Shown one piece after another: positions 9,801 through 17,014 of a DNA stretch of 64,000 nt. A program made the translations under genes and the position numbers. The DNA is from Micromonospora inositola (GTDB lineage: Bacteria > Actinomycetota > Actinomycetes > Mycobacteriales > Micromonosporaceae). Under the pieces are notes generated by a model. That model saw only the letters and a list, made by a program, of their open reading frames with translations, searched no databases and was not told where the DNA came from. The stretch is taken from NCBI RefSeq assembly GCF_900090285.1, contig NZ_LT607754.1, forward strand, positions 682,001 to 746,000. Direction: 5' to 3'. The first letter of the stretch is position 1, and each line of letters opens with the position of its first letter.

Positions 9801-10087
9801 GCGAGCGCCCAGTCGTCGGGCGAGCGGCGCAGGCCGCGCAGCACCTGCACCCAGGGCCAGTAGCCGGGCGCGCTGTCGGAATCCCAGCAGGCGGCGCCGA
9901 GCACCAGCGCGCCCCGCTGCCGGGCCTCCTCGGCCACGGCCGTTACGAGCGTCGTCTTGCCGATGCCGGGCTCGCCGGTGACGAGCACGACGCCACCGTG
10001 GCTCGCGGTCGCCCGGTCCACTTCGGCGCGCAGCAGGCCCGCGGGGTGCTCCCGCCCGATGATGGTCTCGCCGAACCGCGGCTGCAT
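6836..10087 (-). CDS. Large AAA/STAND-type ATPase with helical-repeat body, no DNA-binding domain
   Basis: This 1083-residue protein resembles the ATPase part of LuxR-family LAL/MalT regulators. After a REHPAGLL box, Walker A GEPGIGKTT lies at residues 38-46 and Walker B VVVVLDD at 145-151 followed by LHWADP. A winged-helix and TPR-like alpha-helical body occupies the middle. Unlike LAL regulators it has no C-terminal LuxR helix-turn-helix. Instead the last 200 residues are charged helices that look like a coiled coil, with RHLQRLDDEIDRAAARGDE as an example. The ATG at 10087 was preferred over an upstream in-frame ATG because it begins at the conserved domain. It is divergent from the toxin cassette 132 bases away. 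Its role as a signal-sensing switch is inferred. Confidence 0.75.
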   Translation of the reverse strand: MQPRFGETIIGREHPAGLLRAEVDRATASHGGVVLVTGEPGIGKTTLVTAVAEEARQRGALVLGAACWDSDSAPGYWPWVQVLRGLRRSPDDWALARDAAEPGLGVLLGEATGGPSDEDDGDQEAFALYDAVTTALVAVSQRRPVVVVLDDLHWADPASMRLLRFAAQHTWFERLLLIGTYRDAEVESGDHRLRPLLLPLTAKATTVTLTGLSRDEVGALMTRTAGREPDPGLLDEVHRRTGGNPFFVEQTARLWRADGLVTAIAPGVREAVRRRLAQLPAPVVEALTVAAVLGRDFHRQVLSACVPTPAAQVDRLLDRAVTARLVVARGGGRFAFAHDLVRETLYDGLPDDDRRVRHAAVVRAVDRSAALAERLIPADLARHAWLAGVDLDPSRAAELLVAAARDASRRLAMEEAAVHFRRAREVAADPTQRVKIMVELAQLLHHVGGRDEAEQLLADAATLALALDEPVVLARVALTVHRQRPTARRSADPEELLREAYRRLIGEPDVTGPLSTLVADLITATETLARRGNDDEALTFSLWARHDTTWGLGTAADRAALTAEIRDVARRTGDRETEMWATSLRWVALLELGDPGYHRELTAFVTAGRESDNARHRMGAAVDGGIIAAFRGDFTEADEFFSELADFGEWEHSDHAFMGHHLRWSRLLLQGRFDELDTLLDAPDMARHPHPELLRAITAAERGDDETAARLTAGIEAAGTTYSRAVSPLWVRLRAQAAVATRDPRRCAEVRQALEPHRGGWLAALFGCDISGPVDHWLGLVDAAQERWDDAVARLSSARDAADRMGSRPWSVIARAALADALTGRDRPGDGAAAAELRAATERDARTLGMAQAVTRLSSAVPAGAGATTAGQIHPPTAAPTTGQHPAEASSVGLTVARRLVEAYEFRRDGPVWQLTYAGVVAHLPDAKGLHDLRLLLSRPGVDVPAVELLDPAAGPELVAARRLGGDPVLDDEAKARYRRHLQRLDDEIDRAAARGDESKLAGLDAERAALLDQLRAAAGLAGRSRRLGDEAERARKTVTARIRDTLRRLDDRHPALAAHLRDTVSTGSTCRYLPPEPLPWGL

Positions 10088-10219
10088 GACCCCCCGACCG
10101 TAACGGAACGGGCCGACATGATGAGGGGAACGGCCGCGTGGGACCCGACGGGCGTCGATGCGCTTGCGGCGGTCGCTTAAGATCACGCTGACGTAGTCAC
10201 AACGGAAGCGGGGGCTGAG

Positions 10220-10636
10220 GTGGCGTCTACCGACCCGTCCGGCATCGACAAGGCGCTCACCGACACGTTACGCAGCCTTGCCGCCCAACAGTCCACAAGG
10301 GAAAACGCGGATGCGTCGCCGCCCGAGGGGTACGGCGAGGCGGCGGACGGCCTGGTCCGGGTCCGCACCGCACCGCCGGGCCGGATGACCGCGCTGGAGG
10401 TCGACCCGCGGCTGCTCCGGCTCGACCTCGCGACGCTCACCGACCACATCATGGTCGCGGTCAACAACGCGATGGAGGACCTCCAGCGGGCCACGGCGAC
10501 GACGGCGGGCCCGGTCGACCTCGGCGACCTGGGCCGGCAGCTGAGCGTCATCCAGCAGGACGCCGCCCGGCAGTTCACGACGTTCCTCAACGGGCTCGCC
10601 GACGCGCAGGACCGGCTGAGCCGTCGGGGCGGGTGA
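10220..10636 (+). CDS. YbaB/EbfC-family nucleoid-associated-like protein
   Basis: This 138-residue protein has the YbaB/EbfC core: VRVRTAPPGRMTALEVDPRLLR followed by a long amphipathic helix (LATLTDHIMVAVNNAMEDLQR) and a C-terminal helix. Classical EbfC binds DNA as a dimer, but in actinomycetes diverged copies like this commonly lead ESX/WXG-type toxin cassettes. It begins with GTG behind a GGGGCTGAG site, and the next gene starts 7 bases after its stop, so it heads the operon running to 12423. A chaperone or scaffold role in the cassette is inferred, not shown. Confidence 0.8.
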   Translation: MASTDPSGIDKALTDTLRSLAAQQSTRENADASPPEGYGEAADGLVRVRTAPPGRMTALEVDPRLLRLDLATLTDHIMVAVNNAMEDLQRATATTAGPVDLGDLGRQLSVIQQDAARQFTTFLNGLADAQDRLSRRGG

Positions 10637-10643
10637 CCCCGTC

Positions 10644-10961
10644 GTGCAGATCGATCCGGACGGGCTGGCCGCCGCCGGCAACGCGATGCGGTCGACGGCC
10701 GACGACTTCGCCAGCCGGGTGACGGCCTTCCAGGCGCGACTGGCCTCGATCGGCCCGGCGTTCGGCGACGACGACACGGGTTCCCTCCTCGGCATGGCGT
10801 ACGAGGAGGCGTCCGGCTTCGTCTTCGAGGTGCTCACCGAGGCCCTCGAGGAGGTTGGTTTCGCCGGCGACGACCTCGCCGCGATGGCGCGGTCGCACGA
10901 GACGAACGAGGCCGACACCAGCGACCTGTTCCACTCCATCCTCGGACGGCTCGGAGGCTGA
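10644..10961 (+). CDS. ESX/WXG100-like small secreted partner protein
   Basis: This 105-residue protein is almost entirely helical and has the size and position of an ESX-like type VII secretion substrate. I cannot see a clear central WXG; the turn between helices reads SIGPAFGDDD. There is no signal peptide or membrane segment. It starts at GTG 10644 and ends 4 bases before the next start, between the EbfC-like gene and the WXG100-like carrier. It probably pairs with the carrier for export, by analogy with other polymorphic toxin operons. Confidence 0.65.
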   Translation: MQIDPDGLAAAGNAMRSTADDFASRVTAFQARLASIGPAFGDDDTGSLLGMAYEEASGFVFEVLTEALEEVGFAGDDLAAMARSHETNEADTSDLFHSILGRLGG

Positions 10962-10965
10962 CGGC

Positions 10966-11460
10966 GTGGGCCTGCAGATCCCCGGTGAGCTGCGCAGTCT
11001 GCTCGACATCCTGGGCTACGACTGGCCGGCTTCGGACGAGCAGAAGCTGTTCGAGCTGGGCCAGGCGTGGCTCGAGTTCAGCGACGAGATGGCCGAGTTC
11101 CTGGCTGGGGCCGTCACCGCCGCCACCAACGCCCTCACCGGCAACGAGGGCGGCGACATCGAGGCGTTCCGGAACTGGTGGGCGGGCGAGGAGAGCCCGA
11201 CCGCGAGTCTGGTCAGCAATGTCACCGGGGCGGTGGTCGGCGGCGCCGGGCTCATCATCTGCGCCGCGATCGTGCTGGCCCTGAAGATCGCAGTCATCGT
11301 GCAGCTGACGATCCTGGCGATCCAGATCGCGCAGGCGCTCGCCACCGCCGGCCCGACCTTCGGCGCGTCCCTGCTGGAGATTCCCGTGTTCCAGACGCTG
11401 GCCCGCACGATCATCGGCAACCTCATGCAGGAGGCCGTCTGGCGGTTGATCGATGGTTAG
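10966..11460 (+). CDS. WXG100-like / CpnT-N-type carrier domain protein
   Basis: This 164-residue protein resembles the N-terminal export domain of CpnT-type and other actinobacterial polymorphic toxins: IPGELRSLLDILGYDWPASDEQKL, then helices with a hydrophobic glycine/alanine-rich hairpin (TGAVVGGAGLIICAAIVLALKIAV). In other genomes this domain is usually fused to a C-terminal toxin. Here the frame ends at TAG 11460 and the toxin begins in another frame at ATG 11453, overlapping by 8 bases. That is either a natural two-gene split or an old frameshift. The GTG start at 10966 was chosen because it follows the previous stop and begins the conserved segment. Confidence 0.75.
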   Translation: MGLQIPGELRSLLDILGYDWPASDEQKLFELGQAWLEFSDEMAEFLAGAVTAATNALTGNEGGDIEAFRNWWAGEESPTASLVSNVTGAVVGGAGLIICAAIVLALKIAVIVQLTILAIQIAQALATAGPTFGASLLEIPVFQTLARTIIGNLMQEAVWRLIDG

Positions 11461-11971
11461 GAACCGCACCGGCAAGGTCGCCGCCAAGTTCGCCCGGGAG
11501 TGGGTCCGGGATCTCAAGAAGGTCAAGCGTCGGCGGCGGGGCACACCCGACGCACGGCCGACCCGCAACGCGTCCCCGGCCCGGCAGGCGTCGTACCGGG
11601 CCCGGCGGGAGGCCGACCGCCAGCAGCGCAACGGGCGGGTCAACGGCACCGCCGAGGCGGTCACCACGGCGGACGGCCGGCACACCGCGGTGTCGGTGAG
11701 CGACGGTCCGGACAAGATCTACCCGCACCACCGCGAGGTGGCCCGGGCGCTCGACAGCGTGCCGCAGAACCTCCGCGCGCCGTGGCACGGCAACTGCGCG
11801 CTGCCGCAGTCGTTGTCGAAGTTGCTGGACCGGGGCGTCGACCCGCGCGGGGGCGCCATCGGCGCGGCGCGGATCCGCGCCCCCGGCAACCCCGGCCATG
11901 GCGCCCACAACCCGTGCTGCAACAGTTGCAAGTCGTTGCGGAACGAGTTCGACCTCAGGGAGGCGTTGTGA
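11453..11971 (+). CDS. YwqJ-like deaminase-fold toxin, probable catalytic Glu replaced
   Basis: The first 60 residues of this 172-residue protein are very basic (RRRR, RARRE), and the C-terminal half carries a YwqJ-type nucleic-acid deaminase pattern: WHGNCAL at 111-117 and a zinc-binding CNSC at 156-159 within NPCCNSC. Deaminases of this fold need a glutamate two residues after the first zinc ligand (CAE). Here that place is Leu117, coded CTG. If the alignment is right the enzyme has lost its proton-shuttling residue. Translation is coupled to the carrier upstream, and the stop TGA overlaps the immunity gene ATG. An inactive toxin or an unusual variant are both possible. Confidence 0.75.
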   Translation: MVRNRTGKVAAKFAREWVRDLKKVKRRRRGTPDARPTRNASPARQASYRARREADRQQRNGRVNGTAEAVTTADGRHTAVSVSDGPDKIYPHHREVARALDSVPQNLRAPWHGNCALPQSLSKLLDRGVDPRGGAIGAARIRAPGNPGHGAHNPCCNSCKSLRNEFDLREAL

Positions 11972-12423
11972 TGCGGGGCGACGAGCGCGACCTGCCGGCG
12001 CGGGCGGAACGGGAGCTCAAGGCGGCGGGCTGGTCGCCGCGTCGCCGCGTGGACGTGTCCGGGTGGGAGAGCGCGCTCGCCCCGGAGGGGTTCGCCATGC
12101 ACCCGCCCGCGCGCGCGTTCCTCACCGAGTTCGGTGGCCTGGCCGTGCCGGTGAGCGGTCCCGGCCGGGACTACGCCCGGATCGGCGTACGGCTCGACCC
12201 GACCCTGTGTCTGGGGCAGAAGAAGTGGTTCGACAGCCTCGACGGGTCGACGGCCGGTCAGCTCTACCCGGTCGGCGAGGAGTACGACGGGCACGCCAGC
12301 CTGGCGATGGACGTGGACGGCACCATCCACATGCTCTTCAACGACCAGGTCAAGCGGGTCGGCCCCGGCGCGACGGGCCTGGCCCGGCTGCTGGAGGGCG
12401 AGGAGGCCCCGGACGGGTCGTGA
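11971..12423 (+). CDS. SUKH-3-type immunity protein
   Basis: This 150-residue protein fits the SUKH superfamily, the commonest immunity fold next to deaminase and nuclease toxins. PPARAFLTEFGGLAVPVSG matches the conserved segment, and ELYPVGEEYDGHASLAMDVDGTIHML-like residues (QLYPVGEEYDGHASLAMDVD) match the later strands with bound-metal or ligand turns. It is expected to bind and neutralise the deaminase encoded just before it. The ATG at 11971 overlaps the toxin stop (TGATG); an in-frame GTG at 11968 is an alternative. It closes the cassette that begins at 10220. Confidence 0.82.
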   Translation: MRGDERDLPARAERELKAAGWSPRRRVDVSGWESALAPEGFAMHPPARAFLTEFGGLAVPVSGPGRDYARIGVRLDPTLCLGQKKWFDSLDGSTAGQLYPVGEEYDGHASLAMDVDGTIHMLFNDQVKRVGPGATGLARLLEGEEAPDGS

Positions 12424-12446
12424 GCCGCCCCGCCCCACCGAAGCTC

Positions 12447-12499
12447 AACCAATCGGTTTACTAATGGCCCGAGGCCGGCTATTGTCAACCTCATGGTTG
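12447..12499 (+). promoter_or_regulatory. Promoter and two inverted repeats of the arsR-type operon; leaderless start
   Basis: TTTACT (12457-12462) and TATTGT (12480-12485) are spaced 17 bases apart, placing the transcript start at about 12492, next to the ATG at 12493; the mRNA is probably leaderless. The promoter is flanked by AACC-AATC-GGTT (12447-12458) and CAACC-TCAT-GGTTG (12486-12499), which share the AACC/GGTT half-sites and are likely operators for the ArsR-type regulator itself. Confidence 0.6.
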
Positions 12500-12831
12500 A
12501 GGATCCGGTGGGGATGGATGAGGTGTTCCACGCCCTCGCGCACGGGGCGCGGCGCACCATGCTGCGCCGGCTCGCCGAACGGGAGCTGACCGTCGGCGAG
12601 CTGGCCGAGCCCCTGGAGATGTCCCTGGCCGCGGCGTCCAAACATGTGCAGGTGCTGGAACGCGCCGGCCTGGTGCGGCGCACCATCACCGGCCGCCGGC
12701 ACGTCTGCGCGCTGGAACCGGCCCCGCTCGCCACCGCCGCCGCCTGGCTGGACTTCTACCGGCGCCACTGGGCCGACCGGCTCGACGCCCTCGAAGCGCT
12801 CCTCACCGACGACGAAGGGACCGACCGATGA
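12493..12831 (+). CDS. ArsR-family winged-helix transcriptional regulator
   Basis: This 112-residue protein is a compact ArsR/SmtB-type regulator. The winged helix runs from about residue 8 to 75, with the recognition region MSLAAASKHVQVLERAGLV and the wing RRTITGRRHVCAL. I see no cysteine metal site, and this subfamily is normally found in front of SRPBCC genes rather than metal resistance genes. The ATG sits inside an inverted repeat, consistent with autorepression and a leaderless transcript. Its stop overlaps the next gene's start (ATGA 12828-12831), so regulator and SRPBCC protein are co-translated. Confidence 0.9.
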   Translation: MVEDPVGMDEVFHALAHGARRTMLRRLAERELTVGELAEPLEMSLAAASKHVQVLERAGLVRRTITGRRHVCALEPAPLATAAAWLDFYRRHWADRLDALEALLTDDEGTDR

Positions 12832-13283
12832 GCACCGTCGTACGGCTGCACCGCGACCTGCCCGCCCCACCCGACAAGGTCTACCGGGCCTGGCTGGACC
12901 CCGACCTGCTGCGCCGCTGGCTCGCCCCCGGCGGGCTCGAGGTGGCCCGCGCCGAGGTCGAGCCCCGCATCGGCGGCCGGTACCGGATCTGGCACACCGA
13001 CGCCGGCACCGACGTCGGCGGCTTCGACTGCGAACTGGTGGAGCTGGAGGAGGACCGGCGCCTCGTCTGGCGCTGGGGCTTCGTCGGCCCGCAGCGCGCC
13101 GCCGGCCCGACCTTCGACTCGTTGCTCACCGTCACCCTCGACGGGAAGCCGGAGGGCGGGACCGCGCTCACCCTCGTGCACGAAAGGTTGGAGGACCTGG
13201 CTGGGGCGATGCCGCAGGTGGCCGACGGCGTCGCGCCCGGCTGGAAGTCGGTGCTGGACAAGCTGGCGGAGGTGGCGGCGTGA
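12828..13283 (+). CDS. SRPBCC (AHSA1-like) domain protein
   Basis: This 151-residue protein is a single START/Bet v1-like domain of the AHSA1 type. It begins with the usual strand and PPDKVYRAWLDPDLLRRWLAPGG, and ends with a long helix (APGWKSVLDKLAEVA) that closes the hydrophobic cavity. Such proteins bind small hydrophobic ligands or act as stress-related chaperone cofactors, and the ligand here is unknown. It is coupled to the ArsR gene upstream and to the RibD-C gene downstream (GTGA 13280-13283). This ArsR/AHSA1/DHFR-like trio recurs in actinomycetes. Confidence 0.88.
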   Translation: MSTVVRLHRDLPAPPDKVYRAWLDPDLLRRWLAPGGLEVARAEVEPRIGGRYRIWHTDAGTDVGGFDCELVELEEDRRLVWRWGFVGPQRAAGPTFDSLLTVTLDGKPEGGTALTLVHERLEDLAGAMPQVADGVAPGWKSVLDKLAEVAA

Positions 13284-13870
13284 AGCTCGTGGTGGTCGAG
13301 TGGATGAGCATGGACGGGGTGGTGCAGGCGCCCGGCGCGCCCGACGAGGATCCCAGCGGCGGCTTCGCACATGGCGGCTGGCACCTGCGCTGGTTCGACG
13401 ACACCTCCCGGCAGTGGGTGGTGGACGGGTTGGAATGCGCTTCCGGGTTCCTCTTCGGACGGTTGACCTACGAGCGGTTCGCCGCGCACTGGCCGCACGT
13501 CACCGGGCCCGAGAAGGTGGTCGCCGACCCGCTGAACAACAAGCCGAAATACGTGGTGTCGGCGACGCTCGCCTCACCGCTGGCCTGGGAACACTCTTCG
13601 TTGTTGACCGGCGACGTGGCCGAGGCGGTGGCCGAGGTCAAGGAGTCTGGCGAGGGTGAGCTGCATCTGATCGGCAGCGCGCGGCTGGCGCAGACGCTGC
13701 TCGAGCATGACCTGGTCGACGAGCTGCGGCTGATGATTGACCCGGTGCTGCTCGGCGGCGGCAAGCGCATCTTCGCCGACGACGGCCAGCTCAGGACGCT
13801 GCGTCTCGTGGGCAGCCGGCCGACAAGCACCGGCGCACTCCTCGCCACCTACGCGCGTGAGTCGGATTGA
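13280..13870 (+). CDS. Dihydrofolate-reductase-like (RibD C-terminal domain) protein
   Basis: This 196-residue protein belongs to the RibD C-terminal/DHFR-like reductase family. WMSMDGVVQAP near residue 10, GRLTYERFA in the second quarter and HLIGSARLAQTLLEHDLVDELRLMIDPVLLGGGKRIF in the last third are the conserved landmarks, with the glycine-rich turn binding NADPH. Most members of this stand-alone group have no proven substrate. The GTG start overlaps the SRPBCC stop, and it is the last gene of the arsR-type operon. Confidence 0.88.
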   Translation: MKLVVVEWMSMDGVVQAPGAPDEDPSGGFAHGGWHLRWFDDTSRQWVVDGLECASGFLFGRLTYERFAAHWPHVTGPEKVVADPLNNKPKYVVSATLASPLAWEHSSLLTGDVAEAVAEVKESGEGELHLIGSARLAQTLLEHDLVDELRLMIDPVLLGGGKRIFADDGQLRTLRLVGSRPTSTGALLATYARESD

Positions 13871-14000
13871 TTGCCTCGCGGTTGGCCACGCTCACTGGCC
13901 GCCTGAGCCAGGCAGCGTGGCCGCTGCGGGCCGATCCGAAGCCGGAGCTCTGCCTTGGGAAAGAGGCGCAGAGTCTCCGCCGGTTCGGCACACTGTGGAC

Positions 14001-14783
14001 ATGACGGCAGAGATACTCATCGCAGTGACGGCGGCCGCTGTATCACTTGTCAGTGCTCTGGTCAGCAGTGTTGCCACCTATCGGACCACCGTGATGGAGC
14101 ACCGGCTGCAGGAGCAGACTCATCAGCGAAGCAAGGCCGAGCTCGCGAAAGAGTTGTTCCGGCGCTATCGGGAGCCGTTGCTCTGGGCGGCCCACTCCCT
14201 CCAGTCCCGGCTGTTCAACGCCCTCAGCCGAGGCTTCCTAACCACGTACCTGCGCAGCGGCGACCCGGAGGAAGAACGGTACGTGCGGGACAACACCGTC
14301 TACTTGCTGGCCGAGTACCTGGGCTGGCTGGAACTCCTCCGACGAGACCAGCGCTTCCTCGACATCGGCGATGTCGCCGACACCACGGAGTTCTTCGCCT
14401 CGATCGACAAGACAAGAGCCATCCTTGGAACTGACACGGTTTCGGGTCCGTTCCGGCTGTTCCGAGGCCAGCAACGCGCCATCGGCGAGCTGATGCTGAC
14501 TCGGACCGACGCGTCCGACGGCGTCCGCCACGAAGTACTGGGATACGCCGCGTTCTGTGCACGTCTGGACAACTACCCTCGTTTCGCCGCCTGGTTCGAC
14601 CGCCTTCGCGCCCAAGTCGACGAGATTGAGCAGGGTGGGGTCGAGGGGAACCAGCGCCTGGTCATGCTTCAGCACAGGCTGATCGACCTCATCGATCACC
14701 TCGACCGCGACAGGGACCGCCTACCCAAGAATCGGGACCGGGTGCAGCCGCATGACCAGGTGCCGGCTCAGCGCGCCCGCTGA
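14001..14783 (+). CDS. Membrane-anchored helical protein of unknown function
   Basis: I do not recognise this 260-residue protein as a named family. A short N-terminal membrane helix (about residues 4-25, EILIAVTAAAVSLVSALVSS) is followed by a basic stretch and a long helical cytoplasmic region rich in Arg, Asp and Glu, with WAAHSLQSRLFN and TVYLLAEYLGWLELLRRD as the most ordered segments. The end is very polar. The ATG at 14001 has no good ribosome-binding site; a GTG two codons upstream is possible. It stands alone, convergent with the two-component genes. Similar small membrane-anchored proteins are often annotated only as hypothetical. Confidence 0.7.
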   Translation: MTAEILIAVTAAAVSLVSALVSSVATYRTTVMEHRLQEQTHQRSKAELAKELFRRYREPLLWAAHSLQSRLFNALSRGFLTTYLRSGDPEEERYVRDNTVYLLAEYLGWLELLRRDQRFLDIGDVADTTEFFASIDKTRAILGTDTVSGPFRLFRGQQRAIGELMLTRTDASDGVRHEVLGYAAFCARLDNYPRFAAWFDRLRAQVDEIEQGGVEGNQRLVMLQHRLIDLIDHLDRDRDRLPKNRDRVQPHDQVPAQRAR

Positions 14784-14988
14784 GCCGGACGACTTCTAAG
14801 GCAGGAGCGACGACGCCGGCCGCGACCGCGGGCGCTGCGCCCGGTGACGCTGCCACGATCGAAGCACAAGCCGGGGGGCGGCCGCCGCCTCACGGCCACC
14901 CCCCCGCCGCTGACCGCGCCGCGCGCGACATTCCGGTACTCGCTGCCCGGCACCCCGATCGAGGTGGGCCGGCGTCGCTCCAGGCGGC

Positions 14989-15657
14989 TCAGCCGGGAGG
15001 ATGCGGAGTCACCAGCCCGGACTCGTACGCCGCGATCACCGCCTGCACCCGGTCTCGAAGGCCGAGCTTCTGCAGGATCCGGGCCACGTGCGTCTTGACG
15101 GTGTTCTCGGTGACGAAGAGGGTGGCCCCGATCTCCGCGTTGGTCATGCCCCGAGCGACCAGCACCAGCACCTGCTTCTCCCGGTCGGTGAGCCGGGCCA
15201 GTTCCCGGGACGGGTTGCCGGGCGCGTGTCGGGCGAACTGTTCGACGAGCCGTCGGGTGATCGAGGGCGCGAACATGGAGCCGCCGTCGGCCACCACCCG
15301 GATGGCGGTGACCAGACGGTCCTCCGGCGCGTCCTTCAGCAGGAACCCGCTGGCCCCCGCCCGCAGGGCGCCGTAGACCACCTCGTCGAGGTCGAACGTG
15401 GTGAGCACCAGGACGTGCGCAGTCGACCCGCCGGCCCTGGTCTGCTCGATGATCTGGCGGGTCGCCTCCACCCCGTCCAGCCCGGGCATCCGTACGTCCA
15501 TCAGGACCACGTCCGGCTGGTGCCGGGCGACCGCGCTCACCGCCTCGTACCCGTCGCCGGCCTCGGCGACGACCTGCAGGTCCGGCTCGGCCGACAGGAT
15601 CATCCGGAAGCCGGCCCGGACCATGGCCTGGTCGTCGGCGAGCACCAGGCGGATCAT
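14989..15657 (-). CDS. NarL/FixJ-family response regulator
   Basis: This 222-residue response regulator has a receiver domain with acidic pocket Asp8-Asp9, phosphoacceptor Asp54 (VLMDVRMPG) and the conserved Lys in FLLKDAP, and a C-terminal LuxR-type helix-turn-helix (LTDREKQVLVLVARGMTNAEIG...TVKTHVARILQKLGL). Phosphorylated by the adjacent kinase, it would bind DNA as a dimer. The ATG at 15657 overlaps the kinase stop (ATGA 15654-15657). The divergent membrane protein at 17015 is a possible target, but this is inferred from position only. Confidence 0.94.
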   Translation of the reverse strand: MIRLVLADDQAMVRAGFRMILSAEPDLQVVAEAGDGYEAVSAVARHQPDVVLMDVRMPGLDGVEATRQIIEQTRAGGSTAHVLVLTTFDLDEVVYGALRAGASGFLLKDAPEDRLVTAIRVVADGGSMFAPSITRRLVEQFARHAPGNPSRELARLTDREKQVLVLVARGMTNAEIGATLFVTENTVKTHVARILQKLGLRDRVQAVIAAYESGLVTPHPPG

Positions 15658-16814
15658 GCCGGGACCTCGTACGGCAGGCGGGCCCGCACCCGGAAGCCGC
15701 CGGTCGGAGTTGGGCCCACCTCCAGCGCACCTCCGGCGACGGCGACCCGCTCCTGGACCCCGATCAACCCATGGCCGCCCGGTTCCCGCTGCGGCGGGAT
15801 CTCGGCCCGGCCCTGCCCGTCGTTCTCCACGGCGACGTCGACGGCGACCTCGCCGTACCCGACGGTCACCGTGCACCGGCTCCGCGGTGCGTGCTTGAGC
15901 ACATTGGTCAGCGCCTCCTGGACGATGCGGTAGGCGGACAGGTCGACCCCCGGGGGGACCCCGCCGATGTCCCCCTCGACGCGCAGCGCGATGTCCAGCC
16001 CCGACGAGCGCATCTGTGTTACCAGCTCCGTCACCGAGCCCAGCGAGGGCTGCGGCACGTGTGCCAGCTCCTCGTCCGACTCGCGCAGCACGGCCAGCAG
16101 CCGGCGCATGTCGCCGAGGGCTTGGGCGTTGGTGCGTTCGATGACGTCGAACGCCTCCCGCGCGGCGGACGGGTCGGCGGCCAGGACCCGCCGGCCACCT
16201 CGGGCCTGGAGCACGGTCACCGAGATGGCGTGGGACACGACATCGTGCAGCTCCCGGGCGATCCGCGCGCGTTCCTCGGCGACCGCGGCCCGGGCACGTT
16301 CCGCCTGTTCGCGCTGCAGTCCGTCGTTCTCGGCCAGCAGTGCCCGCTCCCGGTCCCGGCGCAGCCGCACGGCCAGGCCCACCGCCCAGGGCCCGCCCAC
16401 CACGATCGTCGCGAAGAGCACGTCGCCCGCGGTGGGGGTGCCGGGGTCGGTGACGATGAACAGCACGATCCCGCTGCCGGCCAGCAGGCCACCGGCCCAG
16501 CCGGCCCAGCCGTGGGTGTGCGCGCCCAGCGAGTAGAGCGCCACGATGAAGACCAGCAGGAAGGTCAGCATGTCCTCGCCCAGCCCAAGGCCGGACGCCA
16601 GGCCGGTGTGCAGCGCGCCCCAGACCACCAGGAACGACCCGAGCGGCAGCTGTCGGCGGTAGGCCAGTGGGACGGTGGCCCCGAGCGCGAACAGCGCCGA
16701 GGCGGGCTCGGTGAAGAGCAGGCCGGCCCGGCCCAGGTCGAGCAGGGCGAGCGCGGCGAGGCCGCCGGCGAGCAGCCGGTCGGACCAGTTCCGCCACCGC
16801 GACCAAGGGATCAC
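15654..16814 (-). CDS. NarL-type (HisKA_3) sensor histidine kinase
   Basis: This 386-residue kinase has about five hydrophobic segments in its first 150 residues with almost no extracytoplasmic loops, so it may sense a membrane signal. A coiled linker leads to the HisKA_3 dimerisation helix with His190 in ARELHDVVSHAISV and then the HATPase domain with N-box ALTNVLKHA and G-boxes ENDGQG and GHGLIGVQERV. It is the cognate partner of the response regulator downstream. The start is a GTG at 16814. Confidence 0.94.
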   Translation of the reverse strand: MIPWSRWRNWSDRLLAGGLAALALLDLGRAGLLFTEPASALFALGATVPLAYRRQLPLGSFLVVWGALHTGLASGLGLGEDMLTFLLVFIVALYSLGAHTHGWAGWAGGLLAGSGIVLFIVTDPGTPTAGDVLFATIVVGGPWAVGLAVRLRRDRERALLAENDGLQREQAERARAAVAEERARIARELHDVVSHAISVTVLQARGGRRVLAADPSAAREAFDVIERTNAQALGDMRRLLAVLRESDEELAHVPQPSLGSVTELVTQMRSSGLDIALRVEGDIGGVPPGVDLSAYRIVQEALTNVLKHAPRSRCTVTVGYGEVAVDVAVENDGQGRAEIPPQREPGGHGLIGVQERVAVAGGALEVGPTPTGGFRVRARLPYEVPA

Positions 16815-17014
16815 AGCGGCACCCTAGCCAGCGCCTTCGGTGCGACACATCACCCGCCAGGACGACGGAACGACCACCCCGTGGGGTGACGCTCACCGTG
16901 ACCGTCCCGGACGGTCCGATGTCACCGGCCGGAGGGACGACCCGCGAGCCGGCCCGGCGAAGACTTCGGACATCGGCGCTCGTCGGAAGCGCCGCCCGAA
17001 CCGAGGAGACCCCC

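Noticed and set aside
6908..10180. 1090-codon plus-strand frame
   Set aside because: It is antisense to the STAND-like ATPase and has low-complexity composition without motifs.
12846..13870. Fusion of the ArsR, SRPBCC and RibD-C frames into one long protein
   Set aside because: The three genes overlap by four bases with proper starts; longer frames in other phases are shadows.
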